64,000 nt of DNA from Sphaerisporangium rhizosphaerae (GCF_042665155.1 NZ_JBHTCG010000016.1:1-64000), one strand, 5' to 3'. Shown: positions 1 through 8,606, counted from the stretch's first letter. The notes: generated from the letters alone by a model not told the origin. Translations and numbers: made by a program.

Positions 1-217
1 GCAGAATGTAGCTGCGATTCTTGCCGCTGGTCGTGATCGACCTCGTACCGCTGGTCAGCGTCGGGGCCTTGCCGCATCCGGCGGTCGCCGCGGCGACGCT
101 CGCGCCCGCCGCCTTCGTCGCTCCGTCTTGGCCTTCGCTCAGCGCCGCGCGGCCGGTGGCCAGCACGAGAAGCGCCGCGACCGCGACGGCCCCTAAGAAC
201 GATCTGTGTCTTGACAT
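1..217 (-). CDS. Secreted CE1-type esterase (PHB depolymerase / feruloyl or acetylxylan esterase family), N-terminal part
   Basis: Only the first 72 codons lie in the window; the gene runs off the left edge. The ATG at 217 follows an AAGGAG Shine-Dalgarno at about 225-230. Residues 1-30 form a Sec-type signal peptide (basic MSRHR, hydrophobic core, Ala-rich exit). From residue 47 the sequence reads AGCGKAPTLTSGTRSI and then NRSYIL, which resembles the start of the mature domain of secreted alpha/beta-hydrolase esterases of the LpqC/PHB-depolymerase group. In actinomycetes these are often feruloyl or acetylxylan esterases with a C-terminal CBM. The catalytic serine is outside the window. A role in removing acyl groups from hemicellulose is inferred from the xylanase, xylosidase and fucosidase genes nearby. 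Confidence 0.75.
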   Translation of the reverse strand, partial: MSRHRSFLGAVAVAALLVLATGRAALSEGQDGATKAAGASVAAATAGCGKAPTLTSGTRSITTSGKNRSYIL

Positions 218-284
218 CGTGTAACTCCTTCTGCCGTTCTCCTTGAGCCGGGCTTTGTTCGATCGCAGGGCGGCCAGGGGCGCG

Positions 285-407
285 CTAGCCCGCACCGCAG
301 GTCGCGCCGTTGAGCGTGAACGCGGTGGGCTTACCGGTGTCGCCGGTGTGGGTGGCCTGACACGGCGGCGCCGGCACGCTCCGGTGTTGAAGGTGAATAA
401 AGGTCAT
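285..407 (-). pseudogene. CBM2 gene reduced to its start and its C-terminal tail
   Basis: A 40-codon ORF begins at ATG 407 after a good AGGAG and ends TAG at 285. The first 14 residues (MTFIHLQHRSVPAP) match nothing I know. The last 25 are the final strand of a CBM2 cellulose-binding module (QATHTGDTGKPTAFTLNG then ATCGAG), which align with the end of the CBM2 at 1764-2057. The perfect operator at 441-454 sits 34-47 bases upstream. The simplest reading is a secreted CBM2 glycosidase that lost its signal peptide, catalytic domain, linker and most of its CBM in one internal deletion, leaving promoter, ribosome site and tail. It may still be expressed as a 40-residue peptide, but no function is evident. 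Confidence 0.7.
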
Positions 408-440
408 TAGTTCTCCTATGCGACTAAATGGACGAATGAC

Positions 441-454
441 TGTTAGCGCTAACA
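441..454. promoter_or_regulatory. LacI-type operator, site A1 (TGTTAGCGCTAACA)
   Basis: A perfect 14-bp palindrome with central GCGC, typical of LacI-family operators. It lies just upstream of the ribosome site of the truncated CBM2 gene ending at 285. The same sequence recurs at 2456 and 18424 and as a one-base variant at 23277. Confidence 0.8.
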
Positions 455-770
455 TCGCATTCGTATCGCTGGCCGGATGAGTTGAGAAAGCATGCGTGCA
501 GGAGAAAAGCTTGCGGCGTAAAGCGGCTGAGGTCTCATGCTTCGTCGGCTGGAGCAGAGGATCGCCTCGACGGTCGAGATGCGTCGTTACCGACGACATC
601 CACCTCAGCCAACCGGCACTCTGGTGATAGGCGTGTGCGGCGGAGCCAACACGACACGGCGGAGTTCCGTCAAGGTCCGGGCTGCTGCTCTGTGTCGGCT
701 GAGGGCTGGCGGGTGTGCTCCTATCTGCCGCTACAAGGACGAGTTCGGGTACATTCGCATGTTGCGGTAG

Positions 771-781
771 TGAAACTTTCA
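771..781. promoter_or_regulatory. GAAANTTTC operator, site B1 (TGAAACTTTCA)
   Basis: An 11-bp palindrome around a central base, identical to the sites at 4723 and 25050. A perfect 8-bp stem-loop follows at 784-810. Its nearest downstream gene is now only a remnant. Confidence 0.65.
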
Positions 782-1330
782 GTAACGTAACCAACGGTCA
801 ACGTTACGTTTCGGGCCGGAAGGTCGGTTCGGGATGGTCTTCGTGGTGGTTGTCGCCATCCGCATCGGCATCAGGCCTGGCAGAGCCGGGTGAGGCCCAA
901 CTTGAAACGATCAGTGTGTGGGCTGACGCGTTCGCGGCGTTTCGCACCAAGTCCTCACGCGGTGACGATTCAGTCGTTACCGCCGGGTGATGGCCGGTCG
1001 GTGGCGTAGGTTTGCGGCGTGGTCTCGGGGCCGGCGGTGACGGCCGATCTGCTCGCAGGGTGTCGATCACGAGAGCACCCGCTCGGCGGTATGGGGCGAC
1101 GCTTTGCCGGATCGCCATTTCACGGGTTCAATCGCAAGGTCCGCCGCTGCGCGATCCAGCCTGAAGAACGCCCGATAGCTGCACCCTGGTGAGCGTCACC
1201 GTCTCGTGGGGAGCTGCGACCTGAGCACCGGATTGAGGTGGCGCCCGAGTCGGCGAGAATGGCCTGGTAGCGTCAAGTCCCGGGCCGATCTGCAATCACG
1301 GAGCCGAGGCACAGCCACAGAATGCCGACC

Positions 1331-1341
1331 TGAAATTTTCA
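1331..1341. promoter_or_regulatory. GAAANTTTC operator, site B2 (TGAAATTTTCA)
   Basis: Second copy of the motif, identical to the site at 18658 upstream of the xylanase. It lies about 315 bases upstream of the Tat-signal/CBM2 remnant. Confidence 0.6.
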
Positions 1342-1540
1342 CGGTTCGGCGAGGCATTCATACAGTTCGTCTACACGCGAGCCCGCTTAGCGCTTGACCT
1401 CTGCTGTAGGCCGAACCACACTCCGCTGGAGTGTCACCCCGCGCGACCGGCTGAGCGGTCCGCATCCCTCGCGCACGCATGCCCTTTCATGCGATGCATC
1501 AACGCCAACAAACTTACCGGAGCTGATCAGGGCCTAAAAA

Positions 1541-1552
1541 GTGATCGATCAC
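1541..1552. promoter_or_regulatory. Palindrome GTGATCGATCAC
   Basis: A perfect 12-bp palindrome within TGATC-rich DNA, about 105 bases upstream of the start of the 1657 remnant. The form suits a GntR- or Crp-type site, but no partner protein is identifiable. It was seen once. Confidence 0.35.
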
Positions 1553-1656
1553 ATGATCAAGGTCCATACAGTGGCGGTGCCGGAGATCGGCGCTGACCGG
1601 GGCCAACGGGATCGAGAGGGCGCGCTGAGCGGCACCGACAACTAACAGGAGCAGGT

Positions 1657-2057
1657 ATGACGCAAGATCGGATTGAGCCGGTGAGCGGTGAGCGGAAGGC
1701 GCTGAGCCGGAGGAGCGTCCTGACGACGATCGGGGCCGTGCCGGTCATCGCGGCGCCTACACCATGAACAGCTGGAACAACGGCTTCACCGCCGGCATCA
1801 GCATCACCAACACCACGGCCTCGACGATCAACGGCTGGACCCTGGCCTTCACCCTGCCCTCCGGCCAGGCCATCACCTCAGGCTGGAACGCCACCTACTC
1901 ACCCACAAGCGGCCAGGTCAGCGCCCGCAACGTCGACTTCAACGGTACCCTCGCCCCCGGCGCCACCATCGAGATCGGCTTCCAGGCCACCCACACCGGA
2001 AACACCGCCGAACCCACCGCCTTCACCCTCAACGGCGTCCCCTGCACCATCGCCTGA
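1657..2057 (+). pseudogene. Tat signal peptide fused out of frame to a CBM2 module; catalytic domain deleted
   Basis: ATG 1657 has an AGGAG ribosome site and encodes a 36-residue peptide with a twin-arginine signal (LSRRSVLTTIGAVPVIAAP). It stops at TGA 1765-1767. That stop overlaps ATG 1764, which opens a 97-residue CBM2 module (NSWNNGFTAGISI at its start, FTLNGVPC at its end). The CBM frame is also open a little upstream and reads GAYT before the ATG, as a CBM2 N-terminus should. A secreted enzyme has therefore lost its whole catalytic domain and linker, and the junction is out of frame. The ATGA overlap could allow coupled translation of a CBM2 without a secretion signal. Whether anything useful is made is unknown. 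Confidence 0.75.
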
Positions 2058-2330
2058 CCGGTAAGCGAAACACCCCGGCTACCCGCCGTGCCGCGGTCCC
2101 GTTCGAAGCACTCGCCGTGTTCTTCGCGAACGTGAGAGTAGCCGGCCGGCCGATCGCTCGACGGTCGTGCCGGCTCAATGAGTGAAAGTTGCACCTGGTG
2201 AGCCGCCGTCGGTGCAGTTGGGGTCGCTTGGCCCGTCACGTGCGGGCCGCTCGCTTGACCGGAGGCAGGGGACTCGATCACGCTCCGCTGACCCTGTGCG
2301 TCCCGCGCACGCGACTTTCGAGGAGTTCGG

Positions 2331-4169
2331 ATGCCTGGCTTGCTCCGCCGTCGGCGGGCCGTCGTGGCGCTGTTCGCCGCCACGGCCCTGGCCGCTACGG
2401 TGATCGGCGCCGTGACGGTCGATACGGCATCGGCGGCTACTACCGCGACCGTGAATGTTAGCGCTAACAATACTCGGGGCGTGATCCCGCCCGCCGGACA
2501 TGGCGTCAACGTCGCCGTCTATGACGGGAACATGAACCATTCGGCCATACCTGGGCTGCTGCGGGACGCCGGCTTCACCGCCGTCCGCTACCCGGGCGGG
2601 TCGTACGCCGACATCTACCACTGGAAGACCAACACGGCCGACGGCGGGTACGTCGCCCCCAACACCGACTTCGACACCTATATCGGCACGGTGCGCTCGG
2701 CCGGCGCGCAGCCGGTCGTCATCGCCAACTACGGCACCGGCACCGCGCAGGAGGCGGCAGACTGGGTGCGGTACGCCAACGTCACCAAGGGCTACGGCGT
2801 CAAGTACTGGGAGGTCGGCAACGAGGTCTACGGCAACGGCCACTACGGGTCGGGGTGGGAGCAGGACAACCACTCCGACAAGAGCCCGAGAACATACGCC
2901 AACAACGTGGTGCAGTACATCTCGGCGATGAAGGCCGTCGACTCCACCATCAAGGTGGGCGTCGTGCTCACGACCCCGGGGAGCTGGCCGGACGGCATCG
3001 TCGGGTCGGGTGACAGCGCCGACTGGAACAACACGGTCATGTCGATCGTCCAGGACAAGGCCGACTTCGTCATCGTCCACTGGTACCCGGGCGCCTCCTC
3101 GGCGGCCGACAGCCTGACCAAGGTGTCGCAGATCTCGACGATCACCGGCTCGCTCCGCTCCCTGATCTCCAGATACGCCGGAAGCCGGGCCTCTTCCATC
3201 GGAATCGCGGTCACCGAGCTGAACCCGAGCTACCAGCTCAACAGCGCCACCGCCGCGTTGTTCGCCACCGACAGCTATCTGACCTGGTTCGAGAACGGGG
3301 CGATGAACCTGGACTGGTGGAATCTCCACAACGGGACCAGCCAAAGCCCCGGCAGGAACGACGACGGGACCGTCGACTACCACGACGAGGGCATCCTGTC
3401 CTCCGGCGCCTCCGGTGAGCCGGCGACCAACACGCCGTTCTCGCCGTACTACGGCCTGGCCATGGTCGGCAAGGCCGGATCCCCGGGTGACACGCTCGTG
3501 CAGGCCTCCTCGTCCAACGCGCTGCTCGCCGCGCACGCGGTGAAGACCTCCAGCGGCCTGAACGTCGTGCTGGTCAACAAGGACCTCAACAACTCCACCA
3601 CGGTCTCGCTGTCCTACTCGGGGTTCTCTCCCGGCGGCAGCCCGACCATCGTGCAGTGGCAGAAGGGGAACACCTCGATCAGCACCACCACCGGTTCCTC
3701 GGCGACGTCGATCACCCTTCCCCCGTACTCCATCACCGTCCTGAAGGCCGGCGGGGGCGGCCCCAGCCCGACACCCACGCCCACCCGGACGCCGACGCCG
3801 ACCCCCACGCCGACGCCGACCCCCACGCCGACCCCCACGCCGACCCCCACGCCGACTCCGAGCTCGGGACAGGGGTGCACGGCCACGTACAAGGTGGTCA
3901 ACTCCTGGCAGGGCGGGTTCCAGGGCGAGGTGACCGTGACCGCGAACCGGGCGGTGACCGGGTGGGCGGCCGCCTGGCGTTACGCCAACGGCCAGACGAT
4001 CACCCAGCTCTGGAACGGCACCCTCAGCCAGTCCGGAGCCGCCGTCACCGTGGGGAACGCGGGCTACAACGGCACTCTGAGCTCCGGCGCCTCCACCACC
4101 TTCGGCTTCACCGGAACCGTCAACGGGACCAACGCCGTCCCTTCGCCCATCACCTGCACCGCGAGCTGA
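2331..4169 (+). CDS. Secreted clan-A glycoside hydrolase (arabinofuranosidase-like) with C-terminal CBM2
   Basis: 612 residues. ATG 2331 follows GAGGAG with good spacing. Residues 1-36 are a Sec signal peptide (RRRR, hydrophobic core, ASA-A). Residues about 40-470 form a (beta/alpha)8-type hydrolase: YWEVGNE supplies the likely acid/base Glu165, and VTELNPS the likely nucleophile Glu296. This is the clan GH-A pattern. The GNE context and the C-terminal beta-sandwich with VVLVNK suggest a GH51/GH44/GH39-like enzyme, probably acting on arabinoxylan or a beta-glucan; I cannot fix the family. A Pro-Thr linker (about 478-511) leads to a CBM2 (515-612, with W526, W549 and W561 as candidate binding residues). 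The operator at 2456 is embedded in codons 42-47. A strong terminator follows the gene. Confidence 0.8.
   Translation: MPGLLRRRRAVVALFAATALAATVIGAVTVDTASAATTATVNVSANNTRGVIPPAGHGVNVAVYDGNMNHSAIPGLLRDAGFTAVRYPGGSYADIYHWKTNTADGGYVAPNTDFDTYIGTVRSAGAQPVVIANYGTGTAQEAADWVRYANVTKGYGVKYWEVGNEVYGNGHYGSGWEQDNHSDKSPRTYANNVVQYISAMKAVDSTIKVGVVLTTPGSWPDGIVGSGDSADWNNTVMSIVQDKADFVIVHWYPGASSAADSLTKVSQISTITGSLRSLISRYAGSRASSIGIAVTELNPSYQLNSATAALFATDSYLTWFENGAMNLDWWNLHNGTSQSPGRNDDGTVDYHDEGILSSGASGEPATNTPFSPYYGLAMVGKAGSPGDTLVQASSSNALLAAHAVKTSSGLNVVLVNKDLNNSTTVSLSYSGFSPGGSPTIVQWQKGNTSISTTTGSSATSITLPPYSITVLKAGGGGPSPTPTPTRTPTPTPTPTPTPTPTPTPTPTPTPSSGQGCTATYKVVNSWQGGFQGEVTVTANRAVTGWAAAWRYANGQTITQLWNGTLSQSGAAVTVGNAGYNGTLSSGASTTFGFTGTVNGTNAVPSPITCTAS
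2456..2469. promoter_or_regulatory. LacI-type operator inside the glycosidase gene, site A2
   Basis: TGTTAGCGCTAACA, identical to site A1, but 125 bases downstream of the start codon in the codons for NVSAN just after the signal peptide. It uses AAT and GTT, codons rare in this GC-rich gene. Placement suits a roadblock or looping operator. Confidence 0.7.
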
Positions 4170-4188
4170 GCCGGCCGCGATGACGCCA

Positions 4189-4221
4189 GGCCCCGCCGTC
4201 GGAACCTTCCGAGGCGGGGCC
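4189..4221 (+). terminator. Rho-independent-type terminator hairpin
   Basis: GGCCCCGCC (4189-4197) pairs with GGCGGGGCC (4213-4221), with an inner TCGGAA/TTCCGA stem. It lies 20 bases after the stop of the CBM2 glycosidase. There is no T-tract, as is common in actinomycetes. Confidence 0.8.
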
Positions 4222-4722
4222 CCGCGTTCTCGCCGTACGCGCCGGCCCGGTCGCCATAGAAGATCAACGCCGGTCGACGCTGGAATCGCTTTCACGCGTG
4301 GCGGCCGGCGCGGCGTCCCATCGGCCGCCGCGCCGGCCGCCACCCCGGCCGTCGTCGGCCTTGCTCGGTCGCATAGTCGGCGGCGGCGCTGCGCACACCC
4401 CACCGAGCCCATGCGCCTCGGTGATGTCGATCCCGCCGCCCTCCGCGAATACCTGGCCGGCAGGACAGCCGACCAAGCCGACTCCACGGAACCCGAGGCA
4501 CATCAGAGCATCCATCAATCCCGGCGCGGATCCGCGCTGCCGGAGCCGTGCCGCCGAAATCTGTGAATCGGTTCGACGCGTCGTTTCGCACTGGCGCCGT
4601 GTCTGCACCTGTCGCGTCCTCGTAGGTCACCGCCCTGCAGGGCTGATTTGTAGTGTCGTGGTCGCTCTTGAGCCCGGAATGGCCGGCAGCCTCCGTCAAC
4701 GGTCATTGCCACGCCGGCCCAC

Positions 4723-4733
4723 TGAAACTTTCA
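4723..4733. promoter_or_regulatory. GAAANTTTC operator, site B3 (TGAAACTTTCA)
   Basis: Identical to sites at 771 and 25050. It lies 330 bases upstream of the solute-binding protein and 238 bases from site B4. Confidence 0.65.
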
Positions 4734-4960
4734 AGAAACACGCCAGGTCGCGCGGTCGCGCCCCATGGATCACATGTCCGAGCAGTGGACGGACTTCGGC
4801 AAGGACCTTACGTCCTACCTTCTGCGGGACATGTTCGCAGATCAGCGGCGGGTGGAGATGTTGAGCTCATGGGTCCGACCTCTGAAGGCTCGGTGGGAGG
4901 GGGTTGGCGGAGCGCGTCGACGCTGTCACGAGCCCGCTGGGGTGTCAACGATCAGCAGAG

Positions 4961-4971
4961 AGAAACTTTCG
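4961..4971. promoter_or_regulatory. GAAANTTTC operator, site B4 (AGAAACTTTCG)
   Basis: The core GAAACTTTC lies about 92 bases upstream of the binding-protein start, in the position expected for promoter control of the import operon. Confidence 0.7.
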
Positions 4972-5062
4972 CACAAAGTTGCCCTTGTGTCGCTGTGAAA
5001 CATGTCATTAGTCTCGCGGCAACATAGAAGCGCTTCGACGACCTCGAAGGGTGGATCCCCCC

Positions 5063-6715
5063 ATGCGACTCGAGTTGAATCGCAGAGCCTTCATCGGTGC
5101 CGCGGCTATGGCTCCGCTGCTCGCCGCCTGCAGCGGCGCACCCCGGCAGAAGACCGGAACGAACACCAAGACGGGACTGCAGGCGGCGCTTCCGGCCCAT
5201 GTGCCCAGCACCGCCGTCACGCCGGACATTCCGTCAGTGACGGGGGGCACGGGAGCGGCGACCGATCCCGGCTTTCTGAAGTACCCGTCCAACCGGATCG
5301 CCACCGTCAGCGGAGTTCCGGGCAAGGGCGGTGTCTACACCGCCGTCACCCCGCTCTGGGGAACGGTGCCGCCGGCGGGGAACTCCTTCTACGAGGCCGT
5401 CAACAAGGCCCTGGGCGTCACGCTCACCATGAAGCCCGCTGACGGCAACAACTACGCCACCATCATCCCGACGATGGCCGCCGCCAAGCGGCTACCCGAC
5501 TGGATCCAGCTGCCGAACTGGTGGAACTCCAACTTCAACCTCGGCGGACTGGCCGGAACCCAGCTCGCCGACCTGACGCCCTACCTGGCCGGCGACAAGA
5601 TCAAGAAATATCCCAACCTCGCCGCCCTTCCCACCGGCGCGTGGCAGGCCGGCGCGTGGGGCGACAAGCTCTACGGCATCCCCGGCTTCTCCACGGGTTT
5701 CGCCGTCCCCGGCGCCATCTTCTACCGGCGCGACGTCTTCGACGCGAAGGGCATCACCGCCGACCAGGTCAAGTCCGCCGACGACCTGATGAACCTGGGC
5801 AAGGAGCTGACCGACGCCAAGCGCGGCGTGTGGGCCTTCGACGATGTGTGGACCTACCTCTCCATCGCCTGGAACATCCCCTCGGGCTGGGACGTCCAAG
5901 GCGGCAAGCTGGTCCACAAGTACGAGCTGCCGCAGTTCCTCGAGGCACTCGACTGGCACTACAGGCTGGCGAAGGCCGGATACCTCCACCCGGACGCGAT
6001 CGCCGGCCGGGAGGACGCCACCCGCTTCTATGCGGGAAAGGTGCTGATGCACGGTGGCGGTCTCGGCACGTGGAACCTGACCGACCATCAGTCGGGCACC
6101 GCCGCCGACAAGAACTACCGCCGCGGCACCTTCGACTACATCGCCGCCGACGGCGCGAGCCGGCCCCGCATGTTCATGGGCGCCTCCACGAGCATGATCA
6201 GCTACCTCAACATCAACCTCAAGCCGGCGCAGATCGAGGAGTTGCTGGCGGTGGCCAACTACCTGGCCGCTCCGTTCGGCTCTACTGAGTACACGCTGGT
6301 CAACTACGGTGTCGAAGGCGTCCATCACACGATGAAGGACGGGGTGCCGACCGCGACCGAGGACGGCAAGAAGTTCGTCCAGGCGCAGACCTTCCCTTTC
6401 CTGGCCTCGCCGCCCTCGGTGCTCAGCAACCCCGGCGTCGACTCCATCACCAGGGACTACGCCGCCTGGGAGGCCGCCAATGTCAACGCTCTGTACAAGC
6501 CGGTCTTCTGGAACATGAACATCAGCATGCCTCGGCAACTGGCGTCGGCCAGTGCCGCGCAGGCGGTCGAGGACACCATCAAGGACTGCTACCACGGCAA
6601 GAAGAAGCCCTCCGACGTGCAGGCCGCCATCGCCACCTGGAAGGCCGGCGGCGGTGACCGGCTCAAGCAGTGGATGACCGACAACGTGCTGAACAAGTAC
6701 GGCACGGGTCAGTGA
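5063..6715 (+). CDS. Carbohydrate ABC transporter substrate-binding lipoprotein (family 1, LipO/YtcQ-like)
   Basis: About 550 residues. I start at ATG 5063, which has GAAGGG 11 bases upstream; the in-frame GTG at 5051 abuts that ribosome site and is less likely. The N-terminus MRLELNRRAFIGAAAM carries a twin-arginine-like pair and ends in a lipobox LLAAC (Cys23), so it is an exported lipoprotein. The body matches large family-1 sugar-binding proteins paired with LplB/YtcP permeases. These usually capture oligosaccharides from hemicellulose or pectin. The next gene overlaps its stop (GTGA), so it is first in an operon with two permeases, a LacI regulator, GH42 and GH43. Probable ligands are galactose- or xylose-containing oligosaccharides. 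Confidence 0.88.
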   Translation: MRLELNRRAFIGAAAMAPLLAACSGAPRQKTGTNTKTGLQAALPAHVPSTAVTPDIPSVTGGTGAATDPGFLKYPSNRIATVSGVPGKGGVYTAVTPLWGTVPPAGNSFYEAVNKALGVTLTMKPADGNNYATIIPTMAAAKRLPDWIQLPNWWNSNFNLGGLAGTQLADLTPYLAGDKIKKYPNLAALPTGAWQAGAWGDKLYGIPGFSTGFAVPGAIFYRRDVFDAKGITADQVKSADDLMNLGKELTDAKRGVWAFDDVWTYLSIAWNIPSGWDVQGGKLVHKYELPQFLEALDWHYRLAKAGYLHPDAIAGREDATRFYAGKVLMHGGGLGTWNLTDHQSGTAADKNYRRGTFDYIAADGASRPRMFMGASTSMISYLNINLKPAQIEELLAVANYLAAPFGSTEYTLVNYGVEGVHHTMKDGVPTATEDGKKFVQAQTFPFLASPPSVLSNPGVDSITRDYAAWEAANVNALYKPVFWNMNISMPRQLASASAAQAVEDTIKDCYHGKKKPSDVQAAIATWKAGGGDRLKQWMTDNVLNKYGTGQ

Positions 6716-7647
6716 GCACGCCCGGCCCGCTGAGAGCGTCTCTGACATTGCGGGAGAAGCTGCGGCGCGACCGGACCGTGCTGATCATGGTTGTACCCGC
6801 GGTGCTCCTACTGCTGATCTTCAACTATGTCCCGATGGTCGGGGTCGTCACCGCCTTCCAGTACTACGACCCACTGATCGGGATCTGGAGCAGCGACTGG
6901 GCCGGCTTCGAGCAGTTCCGCGCGATCTTCGCGGACCCGTTGTTCTGGGGCGCGCTGAACAACACGCTGTACCTGAGCTTCGTCTCTCTGGTCCTGTTCT
7001 TCCCCGTCCCGATCGGGCTGGCGATCCTGCTCAACTCGGTTCTCGGCGAGCGGGTGCGCAACTTCATCCAGTCCGTCGTCTATCTGCCGCACTTCTTCTC
7101 ATGGGTGCTGGTCATCACGGTCTTCCAGCAGATGCTGGGCGGCGCCGGCGCGCTCAACCAGTTCCTGCGCTCGCACGACCTGCAGACCTGGGACGTGATG
7201 ACCAACGCGGACACCTTCGCGCTGCTGGTCACCTTCCAGGGCGTGTGGAAGGAGGCCGGCTGGGGGATCATCGTCTTCCTGGCCGCGCTGGCCGCCATCG
7301 ACCCCGGCCTCTACGAGGCGTCGGCCGTGGACGGCGCCGGGCCCTTCCGGCGGATGTGGCACATCACCTTGCCCGGCCTGCGTGGAGTGATCGTGCTGAT
7401 GCTGGTGCTCAGGCTCGGTGGAGCGCTCTCGGTCGGCTTCGAACAGTTCCTCATCCAGCGCGCGGCGGTCGGCCATGAGGCCGCGGAGGTGCTCGACACC
7501 TATTCCTTCTACTACGGCATCTCCACGGGCAACTACAGCTTCGGCGCGGCGGCCGGTCTCTTCAAAAGCGTGATCTCCCTCCTGCTCATCTGGGGCGCCA
7601 ACAAGCTGGCGCATTTCTTCGGCGAGGACGGGTTGTACCGGAAATGA
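6712..7647 (+). CDS. Carbohydrate ABC transporter permease 1 (LplB-like)
   Basis: The start is GTG 6712, overlapping the upstream TGA, rather than the longer frame from 6670. 311 residues with six hydrophobic segments, the first LIMVVPAVLLLLIFNYVPM at about 22-40. It carries the binding-protein-dependent permease EAA loop: EASAVDGAGPFRRMWHITLP. It pairs with the next gene to form the membrane channel. There is no ATPase gene in the operon, so it should use a shared MsiK-type ATPase encoded elsewhere, as known for actinomycete sugar importers. Confidence 0.88.
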   Translation: MSTPGPLRASLTLREKLRRDRTVLIMVVPAVLLLLIFNYVPMVGVVTAFQYYDPLIGIWSSDWAGFEQFRAIFADPLFWGALNNTLYLSFVSLVLFFPVPIGLAILLNSVLGERVRNFIQSVVYLPHFFSWVLVITVFQQMLGGAGALNQFLRSHDLQTWDVMTNADTFALLVTFQGVWKEAGWGIIVFLAALAAIDPGLYEASAVDGAGPFRRMWHITLPGLRGVIVLMLVLRLGGALSVGFEQFLIQRAAVGHEAAEVLDTYSFYYGISTGNYSFGAAAGLFKSVISLLLIWGANKLAHFFGEDGLYRK

Positions 7648-8606
7648 CCAAGGTGTTCACCATCGAAAGAGGCAGGACCGCCGCAGCGGCGACTCCCCGG
7701 GTACGGAGGACCTCACGCCCGCCCTGGCAGGAACCCCCGACCATCACCGGTCGATCCGCCAAGGGCGTCACCCTCGGTGGTGTCCTGGCGCTCGTGCTGG
7801 GCCCCCTGTGGATCATCGTGGTGACCAGCCTGTCCACACCCGGCGCCATCAACCGGGCCGGCGGCTTGGTGGTCTGGCCGGACGGCCTGAGCCTTCAGGC
7901 CTACCGGGAGATGCTGACCGACCCCACCGTGCGCACCGCACTGGTGGTGAGCCTCGGCATCACCGTGATCGGCACGGCGCTGTCCATGGTCGTGTCCATC
8001 CTGTGCGCCTACGGCCTGTCCCGGCCGCACTCCCTCGGGCACCGCTTCGTCCTGGTGCTGCTGATCGTCACGATGTTCGTCGGCGGTGGCCTGATCCCCA
8101 CCTTCCTGGTCGTGACCGGGTTGGGCGGCTACGGCCAGTGGTGGGCGCTGATCCTGCCGGGTGCGGTCTCGGTCTTCAACATCCTGGTGCTCCGCTCCTT
8201 CTACGCCGAGACCTCCGGCGACCTGATCGACGCGGCCAGGATGGACGGGGCGGGAGACTGGCGCATTCTCCGGTCCGTCGTGCTGCCCACCTCGCGGGCG
8301 GTGACCGCCGTGATCGCGTTGTTCTACGCCGTCGGCTATTGGAACTCCTTCTTCAACGTCATGCTCTACATGCCGACGGAGAGCGAGAAGTGGCCGCTGC
8401 AGTACGTGCTGCTGACCTACGTCAATCGTGGCGTCGGCCTGCCTGGCACGGTCAACTCCGGCTTCGGCATGGCACACGCGCAGACCGCTCCTCTGTCGCT
8501 GCAGATGGCGGTGGTGGTGCTCACCCTGGTGCCGCTCCTGATCGTCTACCCCTTCATGCAGAAGCATTTCCGCACCGGTGTGCTGACGGGCGCCATCAAG
8601 GGATGA
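7644..8606 (+). CDS. Carbohydrate ABC transporter permease 2 (LplC/YtcP-like)
   Basis: 320 residues. ATG 7644 overlaps the upstream TGA (ATGA), showing translational coupling. After a hydrophilic N-terminal tail of about 45 residues there are six transmembrane segments and the EAA loop DAARMDGAGDWRILRSVVLP. The C-terminus ends in the motif MQKHFRTGVLTGAIKG typical of the second permease of this importer class. It forms a heterodimer with permease 1. Confidence 0.88.
   Translation: MTKVFTIERGRTAAAATPRVRRTSRPPWQEPPTITGRSAKGVTLGGVLALVLGPLWIIVVTSLSTPGAINRAGGLVVWPDGLSLQAYREMLTDPTVRTALVVSLGITVIGTALSMVVSILCAYGLSRPHSLGHRFVLVLLIVTMFVGGGLIPTFLVVTGLGGYGQWWALILPGAVSVFNILVLRSFYAETSGDLIDAARMDGAGDWRILRSVVLPTSRAVTAVIALFYAVGYWNSFFNVMLYMPTESEKWPLQYVLLTYVNRGVGLPGTVNSGFGMAHAQTAPLSLQMAVVVLTLVPLLIVYPFMQKHFRTGVLTGAIKG

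Larger units (their letters stand above)
455..1656. other. Long intergenic stretch with regulatory palindromes, no convincing gene
   Basis: About 1.2 kb between two hollowed-out CBM2 genes. I see no ORF with family resemblance or a credible ribosome site. It contains GAAANTTTC sites at 771-781 and 1331-1341, a stem-loop (AACGTAAC 784-791 against GTTACGTT 803-810) and a GTGATCGATCAC palindrome at 1541-1552. It may be promoter DNA left behind after the genes it served were deleted. Confidence 0.6.
4222..5062. other. Intergenic control region upstream of the sugar-import operon
   Basis: About 840 bases with no gene I can support. Several ORFs cross it but lack ribosome sites and family resemblance. 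It carries two GAAANTTTC operators (4723, 4961) upstream of the binding-protein gene. Confidence 0.6.

Noticed and set aside
1120..1150. GGGTTCAATC string suggestive of a tRNA T-arm
   Set aside because: No matching acceptor, D or anticodon stems could be drawn around it.
3766..3862. Repeated CCGACGCCGACCCCCACG units that look like a minisatellite
   Set aside because: They encode the Pro-Thr linker of the glycosidase and are explained by it; the same applies to the linkers at 17170-17280 and 22880-23010.
2175..4487. 770-codon open frame on the minus strand across the CBM2 glycosidase
   Set aside because: Low-complexity Arg/Gly-rich translation typical of the antisense of a GC-rich gene; the plus strand has signal peptide, catalytic motifs and CBM2.
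4765..4998. 77-codon ORF beginning MDHMSEQWTDFGKDL
   Set aside because: No ribosome site, no recognised family, and it overlaps an operator (4961) at its end.
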